From positions 1 to 22,422 of the IMG/VR virus record IMGVR_UViG_3300037847_003354: DNA of 22,422 nt, one strand, 5' to 3'. A program made the translations under genes and the position numbers. Source of the stretch: a virus. Under the pieces are notes generated by a model, which saw nothing but the letters and a program-made list of their open reading frames with translations, was not told the DNA's origin and made no database searches. This document shows, in pieces, positions 1-9,800 of this stretch (the first letter of the stretch is position 1; each line of letters opens with the position of its first letter).

Positions 1-317
1 GCTGTAGTTGCAGCTGTGGTCATGATTGTGGTAGTTGGCATTGGGATCTCAATATCAGTAAATGGGATCTCAATAATTTGTGCTTCAGGTGGAATTGGTT
101 GGGTGGTTTTTGCTTTTGGTGTTGTTGCTTCAGCTTCTGGAGGGGGATCCTCAACAATCCCTTCAATACCCGGTGGTGGTTGCAACGTGTTAGGCGGTAC
201 AACCAAGGGCTTGTAAGAGGGCAAGTCAGCCTCTGGGACCTCAAGTATGGGTACTGGTAAATCAGGAGCGTCAGGAAGTAAAAGAGAAGGCAGTTGGGGC
301 GGATTAGCCCACTCCAT
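1..317 (-). CDS. Proline-rich protein of unknown function (C-terminus cut by window edge)
   Basis: The frame opens with ATG at 317, one base inside the stop codon of the preceding gene (TAATG), and stays open for 105 codons to the window edge. The visible part is strikingly rich in proline, with threonine, glutamate and leucine (it starts MEWANPPQLPSLLLPDAPDL and later has PSYKPLVVPPNT and PPPGIEG). It has almost no predicted regular structure, and then becomes Thr/Ala-rich near the edge. No signal peptide or membrane segment is visible in this part; one could follow outside the window. Position after the fibre genes suggests a virion or lysis-associated role, but that is inference. I recall proline-rich proteins of this style in marine cyanophages without an assigned function. 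The open frame and the coupled start make a real gene likely. Confidence 0.7.
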   Translation of the reverse strand, partial: MEWANPPQLPSLLLPDAPDLPVPILEVPEADLPSYKPLVVPPNTLQPPPGIEGIVEDPPPEAEATTPKAKTTQPIPPEAQIIEIPFTDIEIPMPTTTIMTTAATT

Positions 318-478
318 TACTTATCACCAAACAAACCACGTTCAATGAACTTCACTGCTTCATCATCAACAGTATTGTCCGTTTGTTCAGAGAGCTTGGT
401 CAAAAGGTCAACGATGAGACGCTTAACCTTGTCAGAGTTGAGAAATGAAAAAAGAATTGGACGGATAAGGGTGATCAT
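317..478 (-). CDS. Small 53-residue hypothetical protein
   Basis: The ATG at 478 overlaps the previous gene's stop as ATGA, and the stop TAA overlaps the next ATG, so the gene sits in a coupled chain of three. The protein begins with a hydrophobic stretch (MITLIRPILFSFL) followed by a charged amphipathic helix-like part (KVKRLIVDLLTKLSEQTDNT) and ends in FIERGLFGDK. The N-terminal segment of about 12 apolar residues is too short for a confident membrane span. It may be a peripheral or very small membrane protein. A holin-like or lysis role is conceivable from its position after the tail genes but cannot be shown. It has no cysteines and no recognisable domain. Confidence 0.7.
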   Translation of the reverse strand: MITLIRPILFSFLNSDKVKRLIVDLLTKLSEQTDNTVDDEAVKFIERGLFGDK

Positions 479-918
479 GGTTCTTCAGGCCAAGTAGTAG
501 TAGGGTTGTCAATAAGTTCTTGGAGTGCTGCAACATCAGCACAGTTGTCAATTTCGGTTTGACGTGTGTTACACGCGGAACGAACATCACGACGATAATT
601 AAACCAATCAATAGGTACTTGACCGCCTGTTTCACGTGCTTTAATTACACGCCAATCAGACGGAGCTAGCAGTGAACCTGCAATTTCGTTTTGTGTTTGT
701 TTCCACAGTGATTTAAGTTGATCAAGGTCTTTAGGGTTATCTACACCCCAGTAAAAACGTTGATCCCAATAATCCTCGGGTTGGTCAACAATTTCTACAA
801 TACCAATAGCTTGCTTTTCTTCCAAAGTGGTCAAGCGCAGCCAATTAGCAGGGTAAGAAATACCATCGTGTGTAAATGCCCTGTCGTATTGCAGGGTCTT
901 ACCATTAAGTTGTAGCAT
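475..918 (-). CDS. Small protein resembling tail-fibre assembly chaperones
   Basis: This 147-residue protein follows the two fibre/adhesin genes directly. It begins MLQLNGKTLQYDRAFTHDG, and its central part has the pattern LLAPSDWRVIKARETGG, then PIDWFNYRRDVRSACNTRQ. The 'L..SDW.V.(K/R)..ETG...P..W..YR..VR' pattern is typical of small proteins beside phage tail-fibre genes (Tfa/DUF4376-like), which act as fibre-folding chaperones or fibre-tip partners. The match is by eye and partial. The middle (EIVDQPEDYWDQRFYWGVDN) is aromatic and acidic. The start ATG at 918 has no Shine-Dalgarno sequence. The stop overlaps the next start (ATGA). Alternative: a structural protein of unknown role found after fibres in cyanophages. 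Confidence 0.65.
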   Translation of the reverse strand: MLQLNGKTLQYDRAFTHDGISYPANWLRLTTLEEKQAIGIVEIVDQPEDYWDQRFYWGVDNPKDLDQLKSLWKQTQNEIAGSLLAPSDWRVIKARETGGQVPIDWFNYRRDVRSACNTRQTEIDNCADVAALQELIDNPTTTWPEEP

Positions 919-931
919 AGTTATTTGTTAG

Positions 932-3703
932 TTAGCGTGCGCGGGCAACTTTAAATGGATTCTCGGCAAATGCCATAAATAAATAATCCGTATTAGAGCC
1001 ATTGACATTGGAATTAGCGTTAGCTCTTACCTTGAAACCATTAGAAAGAAAGTCAATAGCATATTCTGCATGATCCGACTCAGTTCCTTCTGTGTCTGCA
1101 CGCAATACTTTTTGATTAACGTTGTATTCTCTACGTGCTGTATCCCACATAAACCACGCATTCTGTCCTGTCATGTTTTTAACAATCAAGAACCGGGGTG
1201 TAAATCCGCAGAAAACCATAGGTCCGTCGTTAGTATTACCAGTAGCTGTGTAGGAACCAATCAAACTAAAGCCCGGTACTGAAGTAAAGCAATATGCGAT
1301 GTTACTGCCACTTGCGTTTCCGACTTGGCCGACACCAAACACAGAAGAAGTTGGCTGACCACCCTGTTGAAAGATGTCAGAGTTACTATTAGCACTATTG
1401 CTATTATTTAGGCTCATATATTTTAGCCACGGGCTTCCAGTAAGATACGACGAACCTACATACCAATCACGGCTAGTATCTCTGTCTTTTATAATAATAA
1501 GTTCAGGAACAGCATTTAGACCGTGACCGATAGTTGCATTTTGACCATTACCAGTCCAAGTTACAATTGAAAATCCAGCGTTTTGATTTCTGCGGACACC
1601 AGAACTAATGCTTCCGCTAGTGAGGGTGGAATAAGATGACGAACCAGTACCCCAACACCAATTTACATAAGTACCATTGTTAACATTGATTAGATTTTGA
1701 CTATGTGTACCTTGAGCAACTGTAAAACCTGTGCTTGAAGTGCCAGTCAAATAGCCATAATCAGTGACATGGTTCTGTTTAAATTGTTCACTGGGAAAAA
1801 GAGAATTACTGACACCTCGGGCAGTGTCAAAAAGCCTATGATAATGACTATTGTTTCTACGTTTATGCCAAATTATGTCTGGCGTAAACGATAAACCGCT
1901 AATAGTTTTTGTGCTATTACCGTCGCCTGTATAAGTAATAACATCAAACACCGTTGAGGGATCCTCAATCGTCGGGTCTGTAAGGTTTGCAGTGCAAAGT
2001 GATTTATAACCTGATGGTGGTGTATGTTTAAATGGGCGCTGACCAAAGTTCAATGATGCTTTTCTAGACGTACCATTTAGAACAACAGAAGGAAGATAAG
2101 GACCATCAGTCAATCCGGTAAATGCAGTCCCTTGAGACGTGCCATTTTTGTAAAAAGTAAGAGACCCGTTGTCAGCATCAAATGCCACACCAATAACATC
2201 ACCAGTCGTCCAAGAACTGCCGTAACTTACGTTGCTGGTAGAAGGGGTATATTTACCGCCTGTTTCTGCGCCATAAGCATAAGATGACACACTGTGTAGT
2301 TGATGCTGAGTAAAATGCACAATGCCAAGAAGGTGCTCGTTACTGGTAACATTGTCGTACTCAAAATACCATTTACCAGAAGACATTCCAAACGTTCCAG
2401 CAGCTCCTTTCCAGCCATTATTGGTGCCTATAATATCTAAACAACCGTTACGAAGCGTAACTCCAGAATTTTGAAGAGGATTAAGCGTGCAATAGTTTCC
2501 GCCATTATTGCCAGAAGCTGCTTCGTAGTCTGTCGGCGTATCGATTAGGTTGTCAGATTGAATCGATTCTGAAACAATTTCATCGTTAATCTCAATAGCT
2601 CCAATCTTGACATAAGAAACTCCATCGGCTTTTTGAAGTTCTAGTTTAGTAAGCGTAATTGCTGAACCACTGTAAGCAGTTTTCCAGCCTTGTCCTGAGC
2701 CACTATTACCTGACCAAGAACCACTATTAACTTTATGACGATCACTGCCGTTATATGAGTAATAACGAATTTTGGTTACGTTAGAAATTCCAGTACTCCA
2801 ATTGATCGTAATGACTCTACCGTCGTGTGCAGTAAGAAAATCACCAGGGTACGAAGAATAAGCGCCGTTCCAAATATTGGGCCAATCCGTGTTTTCACTA
2901 GGATAACCGTTAGGAATGCTAACCGAGCCTTCTGGATAACTTGAAGGACCAGGACCCTGCAGGTTATAAACATTCCAATTGTTGTTATTGCCGCTGCTAT
3001 CCGTTCCAAGTGCAGAGTTGCTGCTGTTGTCAGAAAAATCTAAATACCAGCCAGTTGTACCGTATGTTCCACTGTATTCTTTAGGTTGCCAAACGTTGTT
3101 GTCGTCGTACTCCCCAAAGTCATCAGCATCTAGTTCTTGGTTGTCAATAAAATGGACCTCGGCTAGGTTAAAATCTGTAAAACCACCTTGATACAAGTTT
3201 TGAACACCGATGTAGTGGGGTTTATTTTGTAGGTTCATGGTGACGTTCTCGTTTGAACCTATTGCTCCGTTGTAGGTAGAGACGGTTTGCCGCTCGCCAT
3301 TAACGTAAAACTTTGTTCTATCGTTTTGATTTGACAACGTTGAATTAAACGCGTAAACGATGTGATACCACGCTGAAAAGTCCCGGAACTTTCTGTCAGT
3401 AACTTTTGCACTTCTAGTGGTACCGTTAACCCGGTGATGGGCAACTAACTCATCACTTTCAAAGCCAAACCAATCACGATTGCTATCATCGTCACGGCAA
3501 CCTAAAATTACAGCCTCACTGCTGTTTGAGGGGGTACGCTTTACCCAAGCTGATACTGTAAATTTGCGATTGTTACCAGAACCATAAGTTCTTGATAAAT
3601 AGGAGGAGTGATGATTGGTAAACCGCAGACTGCGTTCAATAGTGAAGCCGCCGCCAGAAGAACCGGCGGCACCTGCAAGGATATTATTATGAAAAATACT
3701 CAT
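932..3703 (-). CDS. Large adhesin-like tail protein with LamG-like and SPRY-like domains
   Basis: A 923-residue protein whose ATG overlaps the tail-fibre stop (ATGA at 3703-3700). After a Gly/Ala-rich head, residues about 20-190 look like a LamG/concanavalin-type jelly roll: FTVSAWVKR, then AWYHIVYAFNS, KFYVNGERQ, and FNLAEVHFIDNQELDADDFG. Residues about 275-380 resemble a small beta-sandwich binding module. Residues about 405-570 look like a SPRY domain (SGKWYFEYDN, then GDVIGVAFDADNGSLTFYKN). From about 600 to the end come repeated units with TYTGDGNSTKTI and FTPDIIWHKRR, then WTGNGQNATI and VPELIIIKDRDTSRDW, ending YLFMAFAENPFKVARAR. Such proteins are common in marine phages and are thought to bind surface glycans. 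It is probably a second receptor-binding protein or fibre tip. Which ligand it binds cannot be told. Confidence 0.85.
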   Translation of the reverse strand: MSIFHNNILAGAAGSSGGGFTIERSLRFTNHHSSYLSRTYGSGNNRKFTVSAWVKRTPSNSSEAVILGCRDDDSNRDWFGFESDELVAHHRVNGTTRSAKVTDRKFRDFSAWYHIVYAFNSTLSNQNDRTKFYVNGERQTVSTYNGAIGSNENVTMNLQNKPHYIGVQNLYQGGFTDFNLAEVHFIDNQELDADDFGEYDDNNVWQPKEYSGTYGTTGWYLDFSDNSSNSALGTDSSGNNNNWNVYNLQGPGPSSYPEGSVSIPNGYPSENTDWPNIWNGAYSSYPGDFLTAHDGRVITINWSTGISNVTKIRYYSYNGSDRHKVNSGSWSGNSGSGQGWKTAYSGSAITLTKLELQKADGVSYVKIGAIEINDEIVSESIQSDNLIDTPTDYEAASGNNGGNYCTLNPLQNSGVTLRNGCLDIIGTNNGWKGAAGTFGMSSGKWYFEYDNVTSNEHLLGIVHFTQHQLHSVSSYAYGAETGGKYTPSTSNVSYGSSWTTGDVIGVAFDADNGSLTFYKNGTSQGTAFTGLTDGPYLPSVVLNGTSRKASLNFGQRPFKHTPPSGYKSLCTANLTDPTIEDPSTVFDVITYTGDGNSTKTISGLSFTPDIIWHKRRNNSHYHRLFDTARGVSNSLFPSEQFKQNHVTDYGYLTGTSSTGFTVAQGTHSQNLINVNNGTYVNWCWGTGSSSYSTLTSGSISSGVRRNQNAGFSIVTWTGNGQNATIGHGLNAVPELIIIKDRDTSRDWYVGSSYLTGSPWLKYMSLNNSNSANSNSDIFQQGGQPTSSVFGVGQVGNASGSNIAYCFTSVPGFSLIGSYTATGNTNDGPMVFCGFTPRFLIVKNMTGQNAWFMWDTARREYNVNQKVLRADTEGTESDHAEYAIDFLSNGFKVRANANSNVNGSNTDYLFMAFAENPFKVARAR

Positions 3704-6700
3704 GAGTATGCAAGGGTAGCTACAGCGTGAATTGAGGTAGAAGAGCGGACGATGTAGTCGATCCGATCAACGCCATTTGCGGTAGTCGTGAGCGTGGGTG
3801 CGGCTCCACCTGCAAAGTCCCAGTAAGACCCGAATGCTGCTGTACGGTTTCCAGTTCCATCTTGAGTGATGAAGATAGAGCCGGATTGACCAGCAACCAG
3901 GTTGGTTGGGTTAGCAATGGTTGTGTTAGTTCCGAGCGTTAATCTAAAATTACAAGTAACTCCAAAGTTAGGGGTGATGGTTGAAGCGCTGGAGAGCGTA
4001 GAAATTTCAGCGACAGCGTTAGCTTGGGCAGTGATTTTGCCTCCAAACGTCGCCGAGCCATCGGCTTGTATGTATGCGTTTGTGGAACCATTTAATTGTG
4101 CATAGAAACATCCGTGGGAACTCGAAGTTCTATTAACAGTGGCGGGACCAGCAAACGTCGCAGAGCCGTCGGCAAGAATACTTGCATTAGTAGTATTATT
4201 CAAACGAGCATGGAAGCAAGGACTATTGCCAGTTGTCCGATTACTTCTAATTAGGCTTGATGCAATAATTGCAGGAACTGTTAGGTCACCAGTAAAATCA
4301 GCAGTACCATCAACATCCAGGCTGTCGCATTGCAACTCACCAGTAATATCTACGCCGTCTGATTTTGTTGAAAGCCTTACACCTCCGTCGTAATAAAGAT
4401 GTACATCTCCATTTTCGTTGGCAGCAAGATAGTTTTCACCGTTGTTGCTTTCAAGAACTAACTGTGAGTTACCACGAATATGTAGTTTGCCGGTCCCAGT
4501 ATCAGCAATGTAGGAGTCGCTGCCGTCGTGATAAATTCGCAGATCGCTGCCAGTGCCAAATCGTGCATTAACGTTGTCGATAAAATGCAAATTGTTGCCA
4601 ACGTTATCGTAGAAAATTTGACCGCCATCAATGTCTATCGCTCCATCAACATCCAGACTGTCGCACTGAACCTCGCCAGTTACGTCGATGCCGTCTGATT
4701 TGGTTGCAAGCTTTACGCTGTTGTCATAGTAAAGCTGTGCTGCTCCGTCAACAGTAAACGATGCCATAGTCTCACTATTGGCAGCGTTGGCGATAAAAAT
4801 ATCTTCGCCTCTAATAATTAAATGCCCTGTTCCTCCATCTTGAATGTAAGAGTTAGATCCATCATGATAAATCTGCAGGTCACTACCAGTGCCAAATTTT
4901 GCAATAGCACTATCATTAAACGTGACGTTACCAGTAAACGTACCACCAGCCAGTGGCATCTTCGTGGCAATACTGTTAGTGACAGTGGTAGAGAAGTTAG
5001 CGTCATCTCCAAGAGCAGCTGCCAACTCATTAAGAGTATCAAGCGTGCCAGGAGCACTATCAACCAAGCCTGCGACTTCAGTGTCTACGTAAGCTTTGGT
5101 AGCAGCATGCAGGTTGGAACTAGGAGCACCAGACAAAGTTAGTGCGCCTGTCAGAGTACCGCCAGTAAGCGGAAGTCTGGAGGACAAATCAACGTCACCA
5201 AAACTCAATACACCACTTCCATTAGTTTGAAGTGACTGACCATTGGTGCCAGTATCATTAGGCAGTGTTAATGTGTAATTAGCACCTGCGCTATGTGGTG
5301 GACCTTTGATCTTAATACCGTGAGAGTTGTTTTCACAGTTAAGTGTTAGTTCACCACTACCATTAGTACTATCACCTTTAACAATAACATTGTCATCAAA
5401 ACTAACAGCGCCAGTAAATGTACCTCCTGCAGTTGCCATTTTAGTAGCAATAGCAGTAGTATTTGCACTAATATTAGAGGTATTGGTACTGATATTAGAG
5501 GTGTTAGTACTAATATTAGAGGTATTAGTGCTGATATTAGATGTGTTAGTACTAATATTGGACGTATTAGTAGAAACTGTAGAATCCTGCGTAGCATTAG
5601 CGCTATCTACATACGCTTTTGTAGCTGCATGTAGGTTTGCAGTAGGTGCACCGGACAAAGTCAGCAGACCTGTCATCGTGCCACCCTGCTTTGGCATGTA
5701 CCTTGCCTCAGGATCTTCTGCAAAGTACTGCTTAAACTCCCACTTACTAGTAGAGGAGTTGTATTCCAGACGCATGGTCAGGTCAGATGAACCTGTAAAA
5801 CCACTGGGAATACCCGTAATGATGCTTTGAGATTGCAAACCTGTGGAATCAGTGACCTCAATTCGGTCTTGATTGCTAGGGCTACTAGGGAACGAAGCAA
5901 AATTAGCAACAGGCGTATAGAACACAGCAGATGCCACAGTTGAAGCAGCGGCATTTGCAGTTGCGTTAGCAGTGTTTGCGGTAGAAACAGCTGTACTGGC
6001 ATTCGAAGAAGCTGTATTAGCTGTCGATACGGCTGTAGACGCATTAGTAGAGGCAGTATTGGCGGTAGTTACAGCAGTATTAGCTTTGTCAATAGCTGTA
6101 TTAAACCCGCCTGCACCATCAGATTCACGAGAGTTATTTAGTGCGGTTGTTGCATTAGCGGATGCAGCATTAGCAGTAGTAACAGCATTAGATGCATTGG
6201 TTGATGCAGTATTTGCTGTACTTACAGCTGTGTTTGCACTATTAACGGCTGCGGTTGCATTGGTAGACGCAGTATTAGCAGTGGAAACTGCACTAGTTGC
6301 ATTGGTAGACGCGGTGTTTGCAGTAGAAACAGCTGCTGTAGCATTTGTAGATGCGGTATTTGCCGTACTAAGTGCATTAGAAGCGTTCGTAGCAGCGGTG
6401 TTTGCCGTGTTCGTAGCGCTGGTTGCTGCCGTAGATGCAGCATTTGCAGTGTTCGTCGCAGAAGTAGCTGCTGTAGAAGCTGCATTAGCCGTATTTACAG
6501 CATTAGTAGCAGCAGTAGAAGCAGAATTAGCCGTAACTACAGCGGCAGCTGCATCGGTATTAGCTTCATCCGATGTATCCGTAGATTCTTGGGTTACATA
6601 GAGAAGCTGAGTAAAGTTATCGTTCAGATCAACAGCACGTAACGCACTACCAGACTGAAAGTCAGACTGGATAGTAACGTTATCAGTGCTCCGAAAGATC

Positions 6701-6882
6701 TTGATAGCTTGTCCGCTAGGAGGAGCAGTAGTGAAGGTAACTGTACTCCCCGATACTGTAAATGCAGTGGTGGCTACGTTATTAACAGTGGCTTTTACGT
6801 CAGACGTATTGATATAATCAAAGGCGATAGAATATGCAGTTGTAGAACCATCACCTGTCGCAGTAAACGGTGAGTATGTCAT
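3700..6882 (-). CDS. Tail fibre protein (T7 gp17-like N-terminus)
   Basis: A 1060-residue protein, about twice the length of T7 gp17 (553). The first 100 residues match the T7-family fibre head that docks on the tail: YSIAFDYINTSDVKATVN, TFTTAPPSGQAIKIFRST, then ALRAVDLNDNFTQLLYVTQE. Residues about 101-315 are a low-complexity Ala/Thr/Ser/Asn shaft built on a 14-residue period (STANTASTNATAAV type), expected to form a trimeric coiled coil. Next come GGTMTGLLTLSGAPTANLHA and GGTLTGALTLSGAPSSNLHA segments, a TNTSNIS heptad array at about 438-472, and two 112-residue beta repeats (FGTGSDLQIYHDGSNSYI and FGTGSDLRIYHDGSDSYI). A shorter repeat pair (ADGSATFAG and ADGSATFGG) lies near the C-terminus. 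Its job is host recognition. No C-terminal self-cleaving chaperone is evident. A 3-nt gap separates it from the gp16-like gene. Confidence 0.93.
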   Translation of the reverse strand: MTYSPFTATGDGSTTAYSIAFDYINTSDVKATVNNVATTAFTVSGSTVTFTTAPPSGQAIKIFRSTDNVTIQSDFQSGSALRAVDLNDNFTQLLYVTQESTDTSDEANTDAAAAVVTANSASTAATNAVNTANAASTAATSATNTANAASTAATSATNTANTAATNASNALSTANTASTNATAAVSTANTASTNATSAVSTANTASTNATAAVNSANTAVSTANTASTNASNAVTTANAASANATTALNNSRESDGAGGFNTAIDKANTAVTTANTASTNASTAVSTANTASSNASTAVSTANTANATANAAASTVASAVFYTPVANFASFPSSPSNQDRIEVTDSTGLQSQSIITGIPSGFTGSSDLTMRLEYNSSTSKWEFKQYFAEDPEARYMPKQGGTMTGLLTLSGAPTANLHAATKAYVDSANATQDSTVSTNTSNISTNTSNISTNTSNISTNTSNISTNTSNISANTTAIATKMATAGGTFTGAVSFDDNVIVKGDSTNGSGELTLNCENNSHGIKIKGPPHSAGANYTLTLPNDTGTNGQSLQTNGSGVLSFGDVDLSSRLPLTGGTLTGALTLSGAPSSNLHAATKAYVDTEVAGLVDSAPGTLDTLNELAAALGDDANFSTTVTNSIATKMPLAGGTFTGNVTFNDSAIAKFGTGSDLQIYHDGSNSYIQDGGTGHLIIRGEDIFIANAANSETMASFTVDGAAQLYYDNSVKLATKSDGIDVTGEVQCDSLDVDGAIDIDGGQIFYDNVGNNLHFIDNVNARFGTGSDLRIYHDGSDSYIADTGTGKLHIRGNSQLVLESNNGENYLAANENGDVHLYYDGGVRLSTKSDGVDITGELQCDSLDVDGTADFTGDLTVPAIIASSLIRSNRTTGNSPCFHARLNNTTNASILADGSATFAGPATVNRTSSSHGCFYAQLNGSTNAYIQADGSATFGGKITAQANAVAEISTLSSASTITPNFGVTCNFRLTLGTNTTIANPTNLVAGQSGSIFITQDGTGNRTAAFGSYWDFAGGAAPTLTTTANGVDRIDYIVRSSTSIHAVATLAYS
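4309..4893 (-). repeat. Two tandem 336-bp (112-residue) repeats inside the tail fibre gene
   Basis: Two copies of a beta-structured unit lie 336 bp apart. The DNA segment at 4859-4893 aligns with 4523-4557, and 4645-4713 aligns with 4309-4377. The protein copies share FGTGSD-L-(Q/R)-IYHDGS, SYI, TG-H/K-L-IRG, then LYYD, VKLATKSDGIDVTGEVQCDS versus VRLSTKSDGVDITGELQCDS, and DVDG. The DNA copies differ mainly at third codon positions, so selection acts on the protein. This kind of unit is common in marine phage fibre shafts. Recombination between copies could shorten or lengthen the fibre. Confidence 0.85.
5467..5571 (-). repeat. Five tandem 21-bp units encoding TNTSNIS heptads
   Basis: Five back-to-back 21-bp units, with only a few substitutions between them, encode five TNTSNIS heptads at about residues 438-472 of the tail fibre. 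The heptad with Ile and Ser/Asn spacing suits a short trimeric coiled-coil or collagen-like spacer between the AATKAYVD module and the next shaft segment. The units are similar enough at DNA level for slipped-strand copy-number change, which would alter fibre length in multiples of one heptad. Confidence 0.9.
5940..6580 (-). repeat. Ala/Thr/Ser/Asn-rich shaft repeat in tail fibre gene
   Basis: Degenerate 42-bp units encode a 14-residue pattern (A-STANTASTNAT-AV type, two heptads) from about residue 101 to 315 of the tail fibre. A non-repetitive break, NNSRESDGAGGFNTAIDKAN, interrupts it about two thirds along. The spacing of small and apolar residues fits a long trimeric coiled coil. The reverse strand stays open through this stretch because the repeats contain few codons that give antisense stops. 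Confidence 0.85.
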
Positions 6883-6885
6883 GTT

Positions 6886-9800
6886 TTATCTAGGAATTTC
6901 TGTGAGTTGTTTGATTGCATCAGCAGTATCACTTGCTTCTGCATAGTTACCTTGATTGAGCTGTGAATCTCGATAAGATGTCATCTCTTTACGTGCTGCA
7001 TAGTCAGCATTTGTAGAGCTAAGGGCGTCAAAACCAGCCCTAAATGCATCATTATGAAGCTCATCCAGGAGTTGGTGGAGGAGAGTTTCTTTGATTGGGT
7101 ATTCTTCCTGGGTTTTTAGACCCCTTTCCTTCACATACTCTTTCATTTTTTTGTCCCAAAACTTTGGTCCAGCATTAAAGAGTTTTTCTACACGTTCTCC
7201 TAGCTTGTAATTCTGCGCAATCCAGTTATTAATGAATTGACGTTCCTCAGGCTTCAATGGTTGTCCATCTGTACGGTTACGACGAACGGTTTGAAGGTTA
7301 TCCCAGCCACTAGCAAGTAGTTGTTGACGCCAAGGCTCCATTCCAGGGTTTACCTTAAAGAAGGGTGCAAAGGTGTTCCATGCACGCGTCCAAGGATCGG
7401 TGTAGTTAATTGGATCACCAGTGTAAATATCGAGGTAATCCTCAATACCATCACCAATCAACCACTTGTTACGGTTAGCTAGCCAACCTTGGTAGTTGTT
7501 TTCAACATCTTTTAGTTGAGGTGTGATTGCCTTATTCAGGATGCTGCGGATACCAGCACCAGGAATAAGTTGGTCAGTGTTGTTGACCATGAAACGGTTT
7601 AATGCTGAAGGATCACCGCTAATAAGAGCAGCCAAAGGCTCAAATCCACTAAGGAAAGTTTTTTGACTGATGTTCATAGAGATGGAATGCGCCAAAGCAC
7701 GGAACCAATCTTCAGTAACAGCTTCGTCTACACGATTGAAGTTAGTGACAATGTCAGCAGTAAGACCAAGAAATGAATCGAAGGGTTCTAGTCCTTGATA
7801 ACTAAATGATTCACCAGTAATTGGATTAGTGATTGAAAATGGCTTGTAACCCATAGCTTGCATACGACGTTTTTCTGCATCGTCTTGGGGTCCAGATCCA
7901 GTAATAAGACCTTGTGCAGCCATCAATGCAGCTCCCATAACCACTGAACTACCCATCATGTAGCGACCGATATATTCAGATTGCAGTTGTTTAAACGCTT
8001 CAGGTCCAAAACCAGCAAGACCATGCTCAGACATAACGTCTTTGATCTGCCTTTCAGACTGTGCAGCAAACACACGCCTTGCTTTCCCTAGTGCAAGGTT
8101 TAGCTTACCGTTAGTGATAGCAGCAACTGCGTTACCAGGGCTAAATGTGGCAGCCAATTCAAGTGCATTAACGCCAGTACGGGGGAACATGAAGATGGAC
8201 TTCATGACTGGGAAGTTACGCATGACGTTTTCAAGACTGTCAACAACTTCAGAGTCAAGGTTAAGGTTGATTTCACCTGCAGCAAAGGCAGCAGCATCTT
8301 GAGCAACATTTGCAGAATCAGCCTTCATCAAACCGTCTGCATCAAACATCTCGTTATAGATGTTACGTTGCATCTTTTGGAAATCAGCTTCGTTAAAAGC
8401 ACCGCGTGACTGTGAAAGAAGATCATCGTATGCCTTTGCACGAGCTGCCATACTTGCGGAGAATGACTTAGTAAAGCCATCAATTGCACGCATGGAGTTC
8501 AAACCAAAACGAGGGATAGCATGATCATTGAAACGTGACAGAAGTTTTGTCATGTTCCAGACAGCAACCTTTCCAAAGTGCCCATCCTGATACCACTGGG
8601 ATGACATCTCTTCAAGAGTTTCGTAGTCATCAAGTGCATTGACCTGAAGATCTTTACGTGCATGGTTAGCAGAGGCACGTGGGTTATCTAGTGCATACTT
8701 CCACTCAGTCTGAAGGTTATTAAAACCACGTTGGAAGTTTTCAACAACACCACCGTAGGTGTACATAGCTCGTTTCCAAGCATCAGCACCTTCCTTGCCA
8801 CCGAAGATTCGACCACCTGCAGAGCCTGCAAAGACAGTCAAAGGTTTACCGACAAGAGCAATAGCAGCGCCAGCAGCGGCACGCACAGGTGCAAGACCAG
8901 TCAAGACACTGTTGTACCTAGCAGTCTGGATCTCACGTACAAGGTTTGAAGGCATTTCAGGGCTTCCATCACGGAAGGCTTTCTTCCAAAAACCAAGGCG
9001 ATTCTCTACAAGTTTGTTGAGAGCATGAATGGAATCAACCTTACCGCCAGTCTTTGCCATTTCACGGTAAAGAGGCTTCAGGTATTCAGGGTTTTGCTTA
9101 GCAACAGTCTTCAGTTCAGAAGCAAGTTCAGTTGCCTTACGTGTGTGCTCAGCAACAGCTTCAGTAAAATGATCAGCTTCGTTAGCCCACCAATCAACGT
9201 CAAGTGTGTCTGCACGCTTAGCTTCTTCAAGGAACTTGACAGCATTAAGACCAGTACCCTTGATTGATTTGTGGACACCTACTTCACGGATAAGCAAAGC
9301 AAGGTTATCAATAATCATTTCCTGCTGACTAGCAGTATTGACACTATCGCCAATGACATCAACAGCCGTAGAAAGGATGGCTTGATCCGTAGCAGCTTGG
9401 TTAGTCACCATTGCAGAGGCACGAAGCTTGGATGGTGAAATGATGTCCAAACCACGCATCAGCACTTCAGTTGCTTGTTTAGCGCCTGCAGTGGTAAGCA
9501 GCTTAATTTTTTCGCCACCAACTACAATGCGATCTTCGGTGAAGTCAAGAGATTTTTCAACTAATTTTTTAAACTCTTCAGGGTCAGACTTGGTAACAGC
9601 TTCTGTCAAAGCATTGAGTGCTTTCTTTTGTTCAGCAGCATTAACAGTCTCAGTACCATTTAAGGTCTTGATACGAGCATCAAACTCAGGCTTAGCTTTT
9701 TTGACAATGTCGTCTAGGAGAACAGAACGACCTGGAGCATCAGCACGAAGGATTTCCTTCATAAAATACTCAGAAGCTACAGGAGGAGCAGCACCATAAG

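Noticed and set aside
20-244. 74-codon minus-strand frame at the left edge
   Set aside because: It lies in another frame within the proline-rich gene, which has a coupled start and remains open to the edge.
5972-6601. 209-codon plus-strand frame with an apolar Ala/Val-rich product
   Set aside because: It is the mirror of the Ala/Thr/Ser/Asn repeat of the tail fibre; repeats without antisense stops give long false frames.
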